A stretch of 64,000 nucleotides of DNA from Fragum whitleyi. Lineage: Eukaryota; Mollusca; Bivalvia; Cardiida; Cardiidae. The stretch covers positions 30,410,708 through 30,474,707 of the forward strand of contig OX411559.1 of NCBI GenBank assembly GCA_948146395.1, given 5' to 3'. The notes under the pieces were generated by a model. That model was not told where the DNA came from, did not search any database, and worked only from the letters and a program-made list of their open reading frames with translations. The position numbers were made by a program, and so were the translations under genes. Positions 1 to 11,068 of this stretch are shown piece by piece. Position 1 is the stretch's first letter. Every line of letters starts with the position of its first letter.

Positions 1-427
1 GCGAATCGTGTAAGTAAAATTTTAAATTGAAGTTTTATTAAACATTATTTTTAGTTTTTTATTCTATCAAGACCGTTGTAGTCTGATTGACTGAAAAATT
101 GGTTTTGTTTCTAAATGAAATCAGTTTTGATTACACAGGTTATTTTGAAAGAAATCAGTCTCACCGTAGAGAAATCTTTGCTTCGTGATATAAATCTATA
201 AAATAAGAAGGGAATGTTTGTGCATTTTTACAGTGTGATCAGGTTTTTAATTAAATACCTCAATGGATTCAAATTGTTTATTAAGAATCTGTAAAAGAGC
301 ATTTACTATAGCCGAAGGGTTCAAAAACGTACATGTATTTTCAAAATATCTGTATACTTGTCGAATTAAATGCATGATTTATGATATTCTTCTGTAGTAT
401 GACCGCTTGTGAAAATGAACTACCCTG
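1..427. other. No gene or clear repeat seen
   Basis: AT-rich DNA with only short open frames. No exon with good borders and no terminal-inverted-repeat pair was recognised. Confidence 0.4.
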
Positions 428-556
428 TGTTCGGGATGACAGAAAGGTGAAAACTGTTTGCTCAGTTATGCCCCGCTTTGCAAGTGGACTTACGTGCATA
501 GCGGGGTATTATTGGCAAACTGTTTGCACCGTTTTATCATCCAAAACGTAGGACTT
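428..556. mobile_element. Foldback (palindromic) element, GCTTTGC type
   Basis: The two halves are inverted copies. The left arm has GGATGACAGAAAGG and CTGTTTGC, then CCCCGCTTTGC; the right arm has GCGGGGTATTATTGGC, then GCAAACTGTTTGCACCG and ATCATCC. Related copies lie at 2746-2878, 25723-25812, 36498-36618, 38412-38502, 39826-39907 and 55985-56065. It has no coding capacity and is probably a small non-autonomous foldback transposon. Confidence 0.7.
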
Positions 557-659
557 ATTCTAGACTGGCTTCAGTCGTTTTTGTTTGCATTGTATGAAGA
601 TGTGTTTGTTGAAGATTTATTTCAAACCTCTTTAATCCAAGTTCATAATAACAAGTGCT

Positions 660-870
660 GATCAAAAACTAGAGACAGGGAAATTAATTGAATGTTTTGT
701 ATTGAATTTATCGCATTTAATTCCTTTGAAAAATGTACTGTACGTAAGCGAGTCTGGCGGCCAGACTATGCTCTTCCCATAGTTTACTTCGCTTTGCAAT
801 TGCATTCAAAGCGGGATATAATTTGCCAAGAGTTTGCACTGTTTTTCCATCCCCGAGGGCAGGGTAAATT
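660..870. repeat. Composite repeat with palindromic GTCTGGC/GCCAGAC and foldback fragment
   Basis: A segment that includes GAGACAGGGAAATTAATTG and the small palindrome GTCTGGCGGCCAGAC (about 754-768) reappears in reverse orientation at 40028-40150. Its right part (about 788-862) is a fragment of the GCTTTGC foldback family. Confidence 0.5.
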
Positions 871-1044
871 TCGTGAAGTATGACTTTACTTTCTTAATAA
901 CGGAAATTCGTAATTTAGCGTTTCAGTTCACTCCATAGTTATAACACTTGTATAATAATGTGCAACATGCATATATACGTAACAAATTATCTACAAGTTG
1001 ATTTCACTTAACCAAAATATTATCAAGGGGATATGAAGTAGATA

Positions 1045-1130
1045 AGATCGTGAAATTGACAAGGTATATGATACCCAAATAATTTCGATATAAAATCGAA
1101 TGATTAGGATCATCAAGTATCGAATATGTT
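1045..1130 (-). mobile_element. Fragment of one arm of the TACAGTTA MITE
   Basis: It contains ATCGTGAAATTGACAAGGT followed by CGAATGATTAGG, like the A arm of fuller copies, but lacks the central hairpin. A G-rich simple stretch follows at about 1136-1200. Confidence 0.4.
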
Positions 1131-1424
1131 TAAAGGTTGGTGTGTTTGGGGGCTGGGGGGAGAGGGTGGGGGTGGGTGGGTGGATGGGGGAGGGAGTGGG
1201 CAATGTTATAACACAAATTTCGTTCGAGATGAAAAAAATCGCCATTTTGTTTCACAATTGAGTGTTTTGGGACCGTATGTATACTTGAAGGGTGCACATT
1301 TATCAATTGTGTAAGTCAACACCCAATTTAAAAATGTTGAAATCTACATGACTCTCGTTTTTTTTTGTTTTTTTTTTTTTTCGTTTTTTTTCCAGATCGC
1401 TAGCGGAAAATAATGGCGTACATT

Positions 1425-1765
1425 TAATTACTTCGTGAAATTGACCTCAGCCAAGTTATTTTAACTTAGCGCTCAATCTATTGATTCTAAACTCAAAAAC
1501 ATACCGAAAACTTTGAAAAAAATGAAAAACGATCAACATTTATTCTATTGTCATTTTTTGTTGATGTCTTTTTTTAAGCGTCTGATTGGCACGTAAACCA
1601 ACAAATTGGAAAATAATTTAAAGGGAGGTAATAAATAACGCTTATTTCGTCCAGTAAGGACGAAATTATTTTCCGTTTAATTTCTTAAACAACTCGCGTC
1701 AGACACTCATCCAATATCATTCGCAAAATAAAAAAAGACATTCAATTTCACAATCTTCCTAACTG
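1425..1765 (+). mobile_element. TACAGTTA-family MITE, variant hairpin
   Basis: The left end has TTCGTGAAATTGACC and the right end has CAATTTCACAATCTTCCTAACTG. The central stem differs from most copies: TTTCGTCC (1645-1652) pairs with GGACGAAA (1658-1665) across a five-base loop, where other copies have TTTGTTCA/TGAACAAA. Confidence 0.6.
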
Positions 1766-2745
1766 AAGTAATGTCCTCATCGATTATGACATTTAGGCTT
1801 TTAAATGTCGTAAGAGCCTCAAACATCTATAGTCACTACGACATGTCAGTCTGGCTGCGGTGACGACGATATATGGAATTGTTTAGTATAACCTAATTAT
1901 AACGAAGTCTCCCACAACTTTACGACAATAATCAGATGTCAATATTTCTGATTAAAAGAGTAAACTTCCTTAATACGAACCGTTATCTAAGGCGCCATAA
2001 ATTGTCGACGTTTCATTTCTTTCAAAATGACTCCATAGATAAGAAATAGAGTGAACTGAAAAGCATCATCTTAGTTGTTCAAACCTTGCAATGAGAAAAT
2101 ATTTTTCTCTTAGCATAGTTAAAGAACAAACAAACAATACATTACCGGCCTATATGCAGGAAATAGCGACACTGCATTTGATAAGATTTGTTCACATTTT
2201 CACTAGTTTATGCATCATATTGATTATGATTACAACGTCGACATTTTTATCAATCAAGAAACCAATCAATCTTTCGACCTTATTATATTGGCATTCTAGA
2301 AAGAGGATGAGTATGGACACGCGCCAAATAAGACACACACCTGAGACTGCAAAATAGATACTTATCGATCTCTGAAGATTTTCTGAATCTTGAATAGTTA
2401 TTTTTCCTTTACTTGGTTTTAGAAAAATGCGATCTTTGGACGATTTAGATCTAACAATTAAACCCCGAATATATCGGGAAAATTGTGAAAAGCCGATTCA
2501 TTGCACAGTCACATTTTTATTACACCGACGTTGTTTAGTGAACGTATGACGCTACATTTTTTAAACCTCATGTTTCAAGCGGGGTAATACGTTGGGCGGA
2601 AAAATGAAAGACTTTCAAGAATTGTGTTGTTTTCTCGCTAATATTCTGGTCATATTATGTATAGAATATAAAATTTATGTGAATGAAATACCAAATTTAT
2701 TTAACCTAAATCTGATAAGAAAAAACGACAGACTCGACAGTCGTG
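1766..2745. other. No gene seen; degenerate repeat in right part
   Basis: No supported exon. An 88-codon open frame at 2091-2357 has no recognisable domain or borders. The stretch 2500-2730 resembles, at low identity, the paired repeats at 26892-27227 and 36854-37209 (shared GATAAGAAAAAAC end). Confidence 0.35.
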
Positions 2746-2878
2746 CCCTGCGTTCAGGATGACAAAACGGTGCAAACCGTTATCAAGTTATACCCCGCTT
2801 TGCTCGTGAGTGCACGTGCAAAACGGGGTATAATTTGCAAACAGTTTGCCACGTTTTGTCATCCTGAACGCAAGATCT
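2746..2878. mobile_element. Foldback element, well-preserved copy
   Basis: TGCGTTCAGGATGACAAAAC at the left is mirrored by GTTTTGTCATCCTGAACGCA at the right. The centre has CCCCGCTTTGC opposite GCAAAACGGGG, so the copy can fold into one long hairpin. It is the cleanest member of this family here. Confidence 0.75.
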
Positions 2879-2922
2879 ATTTCGGCTAAGATGATCCGTT
2901 ATATTAATCAAATTAGTAATAA

Positions 2923-2924
2923 TA

Positions 2925-2960
<36 letters not shown>

Positions 2961-2961
2961 T
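2923..2961. repeat. (AAT)n microsatellite
   Basis: An uninterrupted run of AAT/TAA triplets. Confidence 0.85.
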
Positions 2962-3299
2962 GTCTGTTTTAAGACTTTTTTCAAATGAAAAATAACATGA
3001 AAATGGTCATTTTACAAAGCTACCTTCGTTGTCAATGGAAAATGATGAATGGAATGTTTAAATGGTAATGATGAAATGACAAAAACATGCCTCTAAAGTA
3101 TATGAATAGCAAAACAGAATTTGATACCAATATGATGAAATAGGAAATCTAATTAAGGAATAGGAAATCCTAGCACAGAAACAGCTCTTTTTTTACATGC
3201 CTATATGATTTGTGTATGGAATTAAGACTTTCGTAATAGAAAATGTTGTTTAAGCATTTGAACAAAATAAAACAGAAAAAATTGGAATATATCGTTTAC

Positions 3300-4245
3300 A
3301 GTCAAACCTGTCTTAGCGGCCACCTGTATTCAGCAAGCAACCTATATTAAACAAGCGGCCACAGCGTTCCAAAATGAACCAATTACACTGAAATTGACCT
3401 GTATTAAGCAAGCACCTGTCTTAAGCAAGCGCTTTTTGAATGTCCCTCGGGTGCTTGCTTAAGGTGGCAATGGACAGCGGTTCTCCCGACTCGATAACCC
3501 GGAAGTGGGTTTTCGTTTATTTTACGGCTCTTTTTGCGCGTTGTTTAAAAAGACCGGTTTTCGTAAGATTCTGCTTATGGTAATATGGTGGAATAATGAT
3601 AAAAAAAATCATAACTTAGCTTCTTTTCAACATTTGATATTAATTGAATGACTGGATCATTAAATTCAACAATAAAAATGCGTTAAAAAACGTCATTCAA
3701 TCAGGAGGGGTCACTGTTAAGTAACGAAAATTTTCTTATTTGCACGGAAAGGTATGCTGAATTTTTTCCAAATAAAGGAAAAATGTCGATTTTAAACGGA
3801 AAATAAGAAAAATTCATTGGATAATTTTTTCAAAAAATAGTTTTTCGAGGCATTTTTAACCCGTAAAATTACAAAAATGTGTACAGTTTTAACCTTTGAA
3901 GGCAAATTGTGCAAGTACAATTGATCAAAGAGAAATTTTCTTGGCAACATCCATTGTGTACTTGTATAAGGTCTATCAAAATGTATGTGTTTTATAGCTA
4001 TTAGCTAGTATTGAAATTATACTTGACCTAAAACGAATATAAAAGATTTACTGAAAAGTGGCAAATACCACCCAAGGGCAGATAACTCTAGCATGAAAAC
4101 GAGAATGGAAAGGTACCTTCAAATTTTGATATAGTGACTACACAATGTTGATCTACAACATATGTGACCAAGATAAAAATTCATTGGGCAGAAAATAATG
4201 ACGCCATGTGTCCATTGCTACCTTAAGACAGGGCTGACTTTATAT
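3300..4245. mobile_element. Pogo-like MITE split by a TTAA element
   Basis: The left end starts AGTCAAACCTGTCTTAGCGG and the right end reads GCTTGC-TTAA, interrupted by the 3463-4222 element, then TTAAGACAGGGCTGACTTT. With the insert removed, the outer ends are inverted repeats of each other. Calling it pogo/Tigger-type rests on the CCTGTCTTAAGCAAGC style of end and is inferred. Confidence 0.5.
3463..4222. mobile_element. TTAA-flanked non-autonomous DNA element
   Basis: It begins GGTGGCAATGGACA and ends TGTCCATTGCTACC, an inverted repeat, with TTAA directly outside each end (3459-3462 and 4223-4226). About 760 bp with no transposase frame. The right end is about 100 bp upstream of exon A of the CABIT gene. 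Confidence 0.75.
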
Positions 4246-4328
4246 CTATTTTTTTATGAGAACTCATTTAATACTGTTTGTGTTTCACGACTACTCATTC
4301 AATATCCTATCTTTATTTTCTCATTCAG

Positions 4329-4479
4329 AACGGCCGGTGACCATTTTCACTACGAGGAAAAGAAACATCTCCCAGTCCCAGACTTTTACAAGAAATACAA
4401 CAAAAGTTTTCCGCTTCTCGCCATTATTATAGACGGAATTTATGGAACGACTAGATATGACTGTTATGATTGCTTACAG
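4329..4479 (+). CDS. CABIT adaptor, exon A (start of CABIT module)
   Basis: Acceptor TTCAG at 4324-4328 and donor CAG|GTATGT at 4480. The exon enters with one base left of a split codon (phase 2) and exits in phase 0. It encodes LPVPDFYKKYNKSFPLLA then IIDGIYGTTRYDCYDCLQ, the typical CABIT opening in which a short helix and a strand lead to a conserved G-Y-G turn. The next exon continues QVVRIHC. The following intron is 13.4 kb and holds the antisense GT32 gene. Confidence 0.7.
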
Positions 4480-5341
4480 GTATGTGCGAATCTTATTGTT
4501 TGCTTTTTGGTTCGGATCATAAGTCTGCTCAAAATCGTGTACGTTTGAAAACACTTGCACCAGTAAATGATATGGGTGTGCGTCTGAAATGGACTTGTAC
4601 CATGTACCCCTAAAATTATAGGTGCACGTCTAAATGGGTATGTGCCTCCATTTGATTGGTCGAGCTGATTTCAATGAAATTTAAAGGCGCGCTTTGCTTT
4701 TTAATTGGTCGTATAAATCGTTGTGTGCGCCCGCACATTTTAATCGTGGATCGTCGTTTTATGGATGTGTATAAGTATATTTCAGGGGTGTGAGACCAAA
4801 TCTTTCAAAGTAGATATAAAAGAAGACTTTCGACTCATTCATTTGTGCTTTAGTTTAAAAATCGGTTTTTGGCCGATTGGGTTACTCCCCCGTCCTCGTC
4901 AGTTTATATTCAGCTATCTTTCGTTGAGGACCTTCATATCGTCATCGATATGATAATTCATCGGTTAGAGGGCGGGTTGGGAGTATTGCGAGAGACCAAA
5001 AATATTTAGTAACAATGCCCGACAGCTGCGTCAATGCGGTGATCTTGGCTCAGTGGTAAGCACAACCACCAATTTCAATATAACTTGTCCGTAAACAGTT
5101 TATTATCAGTAATGCACAAATGCGGATTTGTTGATCGTAAAAGACAAATTTCTCGTTTGAACACGTTCAAACTTACAAATCCTTACCCAAACAAATATAT
5201 ATTTTCCGCATTGTTTCGAAACCAAGTGTCGGTTTGCAATTCAGCCAAGAAATTCATCATTTGTATCAGTAAAATATCTTTTCAATCCCTTTTAACACGG
5301 TATAGTCTAGATTAATCCCTATTCATCGGATTCTCTTCAAT

Positions 5342-5372
<31 letters not shown>

Positions 5373-6710
5373 GTGAGTATTAGTAACAATTAGTGGTATT
5401 CGGCAATGTGTTTTCAAACGCTTTTTTTTCTTCTTCTGATTTTTCCGTCTTCTTTTATCTACTTTCTTCTTCTTCATTTTTTTTATCGGGGGGGGGGGGG
5501 GGGGGTATTAGTAAATTTTGGTGGTTAAACCACACAAAAAAAGAGAAATAAAGAGAACCAGTTAGTCATTATATAGATCTATATGACTATATGAAAATAA
5601 ATGGAAATAGTATGATAATATTAATCGATAAAAATAAGTTGTAATTAAAATTTCTGGCGGCTATGTAGATACAAGATTCAAAAATCAGAAAGGTTTGTTT
5701 GTTTGTTTGTTGTTTGTTGGTTTTTGGTGTGTTTTTTTCCCCTAATTTTTTATCATAATTCACTTTTTCTTAAAAGAAAAAAAGAAAAATTAAAAAAAAG
5801 ATATCACAAAGAAATTAGTCATTCAAAGTATTTAGGCATCGCCTTGAGACAAAAACTACTACCAATCAGCATCAAGGAAAACAAAATGTGCGGAAAATAA
5901 CAAATCGTGACGGTCACGTGAAAAAAGAAAGACCCACACACGATAAGTTCCTCAAAATGAAACTTTGCAATGCCAATTGGGTTAAACACAGGTCAGTCGT
6001 ATAGTAAAGAGGACTGATCATTCCTGTTATTCGGAGCAAATTCTTAAAGCCTCGTTTTTCATAGCAAAATTGGTAGTTCAAATCGATCGGAAACAAAAAA
6101 TGTCATACCGGAAACTAATTCTCGCAGCTTAGACGGGTTACCTGTGTCTATGAATAGCTTACTACTTAGTACTGTAAATTCAACATAATTATACGATCAT
6201 GCGGCCAAGTCTATCCGTGGCTTCACATTTAGACAATGCAAAAAGTCCAAAGTTAGAATCACATTTCGAGGCCAGAAATCTGTACTGGTTTTCTGGGAGG
6301 GTCTAAGCAGGGTGTATATTGGTGTCTAAAATACAATGTATCATGGTTGTTATCAAATCAATCGGAATAGCCGTGTGTTCTACTGATATCACACTCGCTA
6401 TATATAATGCGAATGATCTCAAGGATTGCAAATCCACGAAGGTTAAATTCAGCAAAATTAAGATAAACAGTTGCAACAATGATGAATTTAAAGTCCAAGA
6501 AGCCCAAAATTATCCGTTTAGCTGGTTCTTTAAATTCCCATGCACGCATAAGCTATCCTGAATGGGGCTAAACATTGTTAGTGTACCATGCGTCACATTT
6601 CAGGACCTTCAGTCCTTTGATTTTATCTGCTTATAGTTGACTAGTTTAATAAATGTGGTATTTTATTACCAATGATTAAATATCATCTAAACATATTTAT
6701 TAATAAAATT
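4480..6710. other. Intronic sequence; simple repeats only
   Basis: No exon recognised. It holds a poly-T run (about 5343-5372), a run of 17 G (about 5489-5505) and AT-rich DNA. Open frames at 4765, 5085, 5703 and 6319 show no conserved domain. Confidence 0.4.
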
Positions 6711-7112
6711 TACAGTTAATAAAACATTGTGAAATCGACGCTCAACTATATCAAAACCATTCCAAAACACTCACTCCGCTCTAATCGCTCATTCGAAATA
6801 CATGTACTTATTCCAATCACTCGAAAACTTTCCGAAATTCATCAATGCTTAAAAATCTTTTTAAAACGAACAAAACTTCATTTAAAAGGATCATATACTT
6901 GCAAGATTTTATCGACTGTTCTTGATTTTTTAATGGTCAGAATTGTAAATAAAGAAAAAAGATCAGAAAAAATACGTAGGTTTTATCAATCGGGGTAAAC
7001 AATTATTGCTTTAGCTATGGTTTACCCCCTTGAAAACCATTCAAAACTCAGTCATGACACTCTTTCCAAACTCATTTTGATACATTCGACCATTCAATTT
7101 CACGATGTTCCG
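6711..7112 (+). mobile_element. TACAGTTA-family MITE, hairpin lost
   Basis: TACAGTTAATAAAACATTGTG at the left and TTCAATTTCACGATGTTCC at the right. The interior is degenerate and the usual central stem is not recognisable. Confidence 0.6.
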
Positions 7113-7195
7113 TTTGCACCTTTAATGAAAATGTACAACTACGATAGACATTCTTAGCTTTGTGAAACTGACAGTATTAAAATTACAATAAGAAA

Positions 7196-7613
7196 CAGCG
7201 TAAAATTGACAAGTTAGATTATTTGATTTTCGATTGATATTAAATGAGTCCGACGAAAGTGTTTTGTGTGATATTCTACGGAGGTAATACAATATCACTA
7301 ATTTCGACCAAATTTGGCGAAATTAGCGCTATTCTTTACCTCCCTTATATTAAACATACGCACTTTTCTGTTTGTGTGTCTTCAGGGACCAAAGGGACGC
7401 TTTTAAATCCACACCAGATGAGAAATGGCGCAATAATTCAATCGACAGAAAAAAGTTGACTGTTTTCTATCATTTCGAAGCGTTAAAGAACAATCTAAGA
7501 GTGTGTTTTAATTAATAAGAGTTACATGTTTGAATGCACTGTATGCCGTGCTGATTAAGCGCAAAAGGATGGTTTTGATCGAGACGAATATTAATTTTAC
7601 GAGTTTTCAGACT
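7196..7613 (-). mobile_element. TACAGTTA-family MITE, third hairpin version
   Basis: GTAAAATTGACAAGTTAG at the left and TTTTGATCGAGACGAATATT at the right. The central stem (about 7279-7346) uses GGAGGTAAT/TTTACCTCC outside and ATTTCGACCA/TTGGCGAAAT inside, again different from the usual inner sequence. Confidence 0.6.
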
Positions 7614-9002
7614 CAACTCAGAACTTAGAATTTCAGATTTTTGTCAGCCATCACTGAAAAGTGTATAATTGAGTATTTAAGAGATAGTATCTTTAATACT
7701 TTCTTACTTTTTTTAAACAGATCTCACACAATAATCACAACTGAAAGTTTGATCTGATTCTGGGTCAAAAACAAAAACATTTTTTTTTTCGTCTCGGACC
7801 CCAATTGTTTTAAAAAAAACCTATAACAGCTGCACTTTCTTTAAAGAGAAAAAGGAAAACAATGCATTCAAATATTTCCATTCATACTACCAAGAATCAG
7901 AGTACTGAAAGTACTGATGAATAGGAATATTTATCAATTTGTGAAATGAGAACTTGAAGAAGTCAATTTAAGCCTTCGAAAAAATACATGATCTACGTTA
8001 TGTATTCTCAGTTAAATATTTTGTTTAACATTCACCAAGTCATATATTTTATTCACACTCATTTGTACATTTGTACGCCAGAAACATGTCGTAGACATAT
8101 CATCTCTGCTGTTTTTCTACTGAGACCAAATTACTTGAATTCTGCATATTCTCCTTTATTTAGATATTTATTGCGACGCGATGACGTCATTTGATCATAT
8201 TGATGGCAAGTTCAAGGTCAACTTTAATATTGTGGTAGTAATCATTAATGCGCGGTTTTTATTCGTAAAGATGGTGCCCTGGAACATCCTTTCAGTCGCT
8301 AGAATAAAGAAGTCCATTGATTTCATGGCCCAAAAACCGCTTACATTAGACCATTTTTGTTATTTAAGTTGAATATTATACAAGTGTCCAAACTTCACTT
8401 AATACTATTGTCCTGAATGTGAAATTGAAGGAAGCGTAAGCAAGATGTTTGCCATCATTTTGTCTTCAATGAATATCGTGAATATACTATAAAAAGATTT
8501 ATTCTTTCAAATTCGGAACAAGCTTCACTAGCATTGTGAGCCAAATTGGAAAAGAAATAAGATATTTAGGTTAAATTAATATGAGTTCTGTGCAGACGAC
8601 GGTCATCTTGGATTTTGTCAATGTGCCATTTTCTTCCGAAAGAAATTTAAAACAAACTCTGGGGGATTTTTGAAAAAATCACATTCAGTCATCTATGTGG
8701 TAGACCAGGAAAGAAGAAAGCGCTTTAGGTTTCCCATTTTATAGATGTAAATCGCTTTTTCAATGTATACATAATCAAAAATAAATAGTACAAAAAGTTA
8801 TGGAAATACACCGGGTTATTCTCATCAGCAAACATGCCTTCTACAGCATAATTAATTTAAATAAATCGTGACTGTATCACAGTACACTTACATTCCGAAT
8901 ACGTCTGTAGGCCCGATTGCATAAAGGTTTAGTAGTAACTTTAACTCATTTATATTTTGCACGGGTGTTCTGGGAAACTATGGAACCGGCGTTAAACTAT
9001 GT
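7614..9002. other. Intronic and downstream of the GT32 gene; no gene seen
   Basis: AT-rich with no supported exon. On the minus strand an AATAAA hexamer (complement of TTTATT near 8498) lies about 500 bp past the GT32 stop and could serve as a poly(A) signal; this is weak evidence. Confidence 0.35.
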
Positions 9003-11068
9003 TCAGTCGCACATTTCCTTGTTGCCGTATACAATATGGCGAAGCATAGATCCTAGAGTTGTATTGTATTTCTTGATCAAGTTCACGTCCAAAGAAGGTG
9101 TTATATTCAAATATCGTTCGTAAAGATGGTAGCCGTATAAGGAGGACCAATTATAAACAATTTTGGGATTTGTGTCTCTACCCACACCAACCATTGCCTT
9201 TGGTTTACATAGTGTTCCATTTATAACGTGAACGAGATCAGTTCTATTTTTAGCCAAATCTCTATTGTACTGCATGGCATTATACGTATATTTGTCATTT
9301 CTATAATCGTGACGATATCCATCAAGCCATAAGTCAAGGAATGTTGCATTTTTCTTTCCCATCACAAAAGCACTATGTAAATAATCGTTGGATTGGTAAC
9401 ATAGTGTCATATTATACCCTCGTAAAGGTTCGAGATCTCGTAGAACGATGACGTCAGCATCAAAATATATCCCGCCTAAATTTTTCACAGCTTCGATTCT
9501 CATGAAGTCACCGGAATGTGGATGGAAGATTACCTTTTTACCAAAAATTCTAACAGGTCTTGGTCGTTTTATGTGTAAGATATTTGGATATATATGAGTG
9601 ATATAATCCCAATATTCGCCGTGAGGTAAAAACTCTCCATGGAACAGAATAAGACACGGTCGAATGAATCGAATCACACTCAACATACTCATAAACATGT
9701 AGAATCTCATCTCTTTGTTAAAATACCAGACATAGTGGATTACATTGGGAACCCCGCCATGGCCGGTGCAACAGCTGTCAATGAAAGTCGAAAGACACTG
9801 GCTGTTCAGTCCTACTATTTGAATGTCGGATGACGTATTCGTATATGATGGAACTAGTTCAGCCTGATCATCAGAACACTTAAGGGAATATTTCAACCTG
9901 TATGAATTCGTTAGATTAGTTGGTATCTGAAATATCGGACATTTTCTTCTTATTTTATACGTCCAGTCTGTAAAATTTGTAGGTTCGTCTGGTTGTATCA
10001 AGTATTTATTGGCCGGAGAAAATACTGCACAAAACGGCTCCAAATGCGAATCCGAAGTAGGACTAAGTTTTCTTGTGGGTAACGGCGTCTGCATTGGTAT
10101 AGTAGTGACTTCATCATTTTTAGTGTTCTTTCTTATCCTTGAAGCCTGTATTAATGTTCTGTTGTTACCTATAATATATATTACTTTTGTTGTCCATTTT
10201 CTTCAAAATGATTGAAATTATATTTGAATGTATTTTCTGATAGCTACGTTGCGAGGTTATGTTCTAAAATTTACAACTGACGGTTAATGATTTTACAAGG
10301 ATATCAGAATGCTATGGAATTGGAGTGGCTAGCGAGTTTTGAATGATATTAACGTGAGATAATGTTAGAGACGAACGCAACAAGAGATACTTTATAACCC
10401 GCTTTATGAAAATCGATACTATTCGAAAAAAGTCTGGTTTTGCGAATATGCAAATAGTGCAAAATCTTTTTTTGAGGGATTATAATTGGCTAGTTGCGAA
10501 CGTTATCGAGACTAAATGAACGTCATAATTATGTAAATCTACAATTTCGGTGACAACAGTCCAATGTTTTGGAGAAAATGGCCGATATTAGTTTGGTAGT
10601 GTGCCAGCCCGGAAATCGAACCCACGAGATCGACCTTCATATAATTTGAAGCTCTATCGACTAAGCTAATTCTGGGCACAGCTGCGTACCGATAAAAAGT
10701 ACCCGTTGGTTAAATTCCAACCGAAGTAATTTGCAAATCAATTTCGATTTTTTTATCAACTTGTACAAATAAAACAATAAATGTGATTGGCCGAAAAAAA
10801 ATGTTGTATTACTGAAAGACATCTTTTGAATAACTTGGGGCTTAACGACTCGGGTTAATGCTACTATATCAATAAAACCGGCTCATACAAACAAAGCATT
10901 CTTACCAGTTTTGTTTACAATTGCAAATAGTATCATAAGCGCTGTCAAAAGTAGAAAGGCGAACATTCGACGAATATAGAATCTTTTGTAAAGTAACATC
11001 GTATGGTTGTCTTTGGCACAAAGTTGCTCAATCTGCAGATATAAAGCATATGAGCCTGTGCGTGACAT
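9003..11068 (-). CDS. GT32-type glycosyltransferase, two exons, type II membrane protein
   Basis: Exon 1 is 11068-10906 and exon 2 is 10168-9003, read on the minus strand. The donor ACTG|GTAAGA and the acceptor TATTATAG|GT agree in phase (G|GT), giving about 443 residues. Exon 1 encodes a short cytoplasmic tail and one hydrophobic segment (about residues 35-51, MFAFLLLTALMILFAIV), a Golgi-type signal anchor. Exon 2 encodes the lumenal catalytic part: VPNVIHYVWYF, then HSGDFMRIEAVKNLGGIYFD followed by ADVIVLRDLEPL, where the DAD (about residues 292-294) is the metal/nucleotide-sugar binding DXD motif. About ten N-x-S/T sites are visible. This is the pattern of the DXD family that includes alpha-1,4-galactosyl- and N-acetylglucosaminyltransferases (GT32); donor and acceptor sugars cannot be told. 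An in-frame TAG 9 bases before the ATG supports the start. The gene lies antisense in an intron of the CABIT gene. Confidence 0.85.
10602..10680 (-). repeat. tRNA-like SINE head fragment in the GT32 intron
   Basis: Read on the minus strand, TAGCTTAGTCGATAGAGC resembles a D arm and GTGGGTTCGATTTCC a T arm (B box). The acceptor-side sequences pair poorly, so it is more likely a SINE remnant than a tRNA gene. Confidence 0.45.

Noticed and set aside
2091..2357. 88-codon frame at 2091 as an upstream exon of the CABIT gene
   Set aside because: No CABIT-like motif and no donor that would supply the two bases needed by exon A was convincing.
9639..10215. Plus-strand frames at 9639-9833 and 10009-10215
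   Set aside because: They are antisense to the GT32 catalytic exon, which has conserved motifs and matched splice sites.
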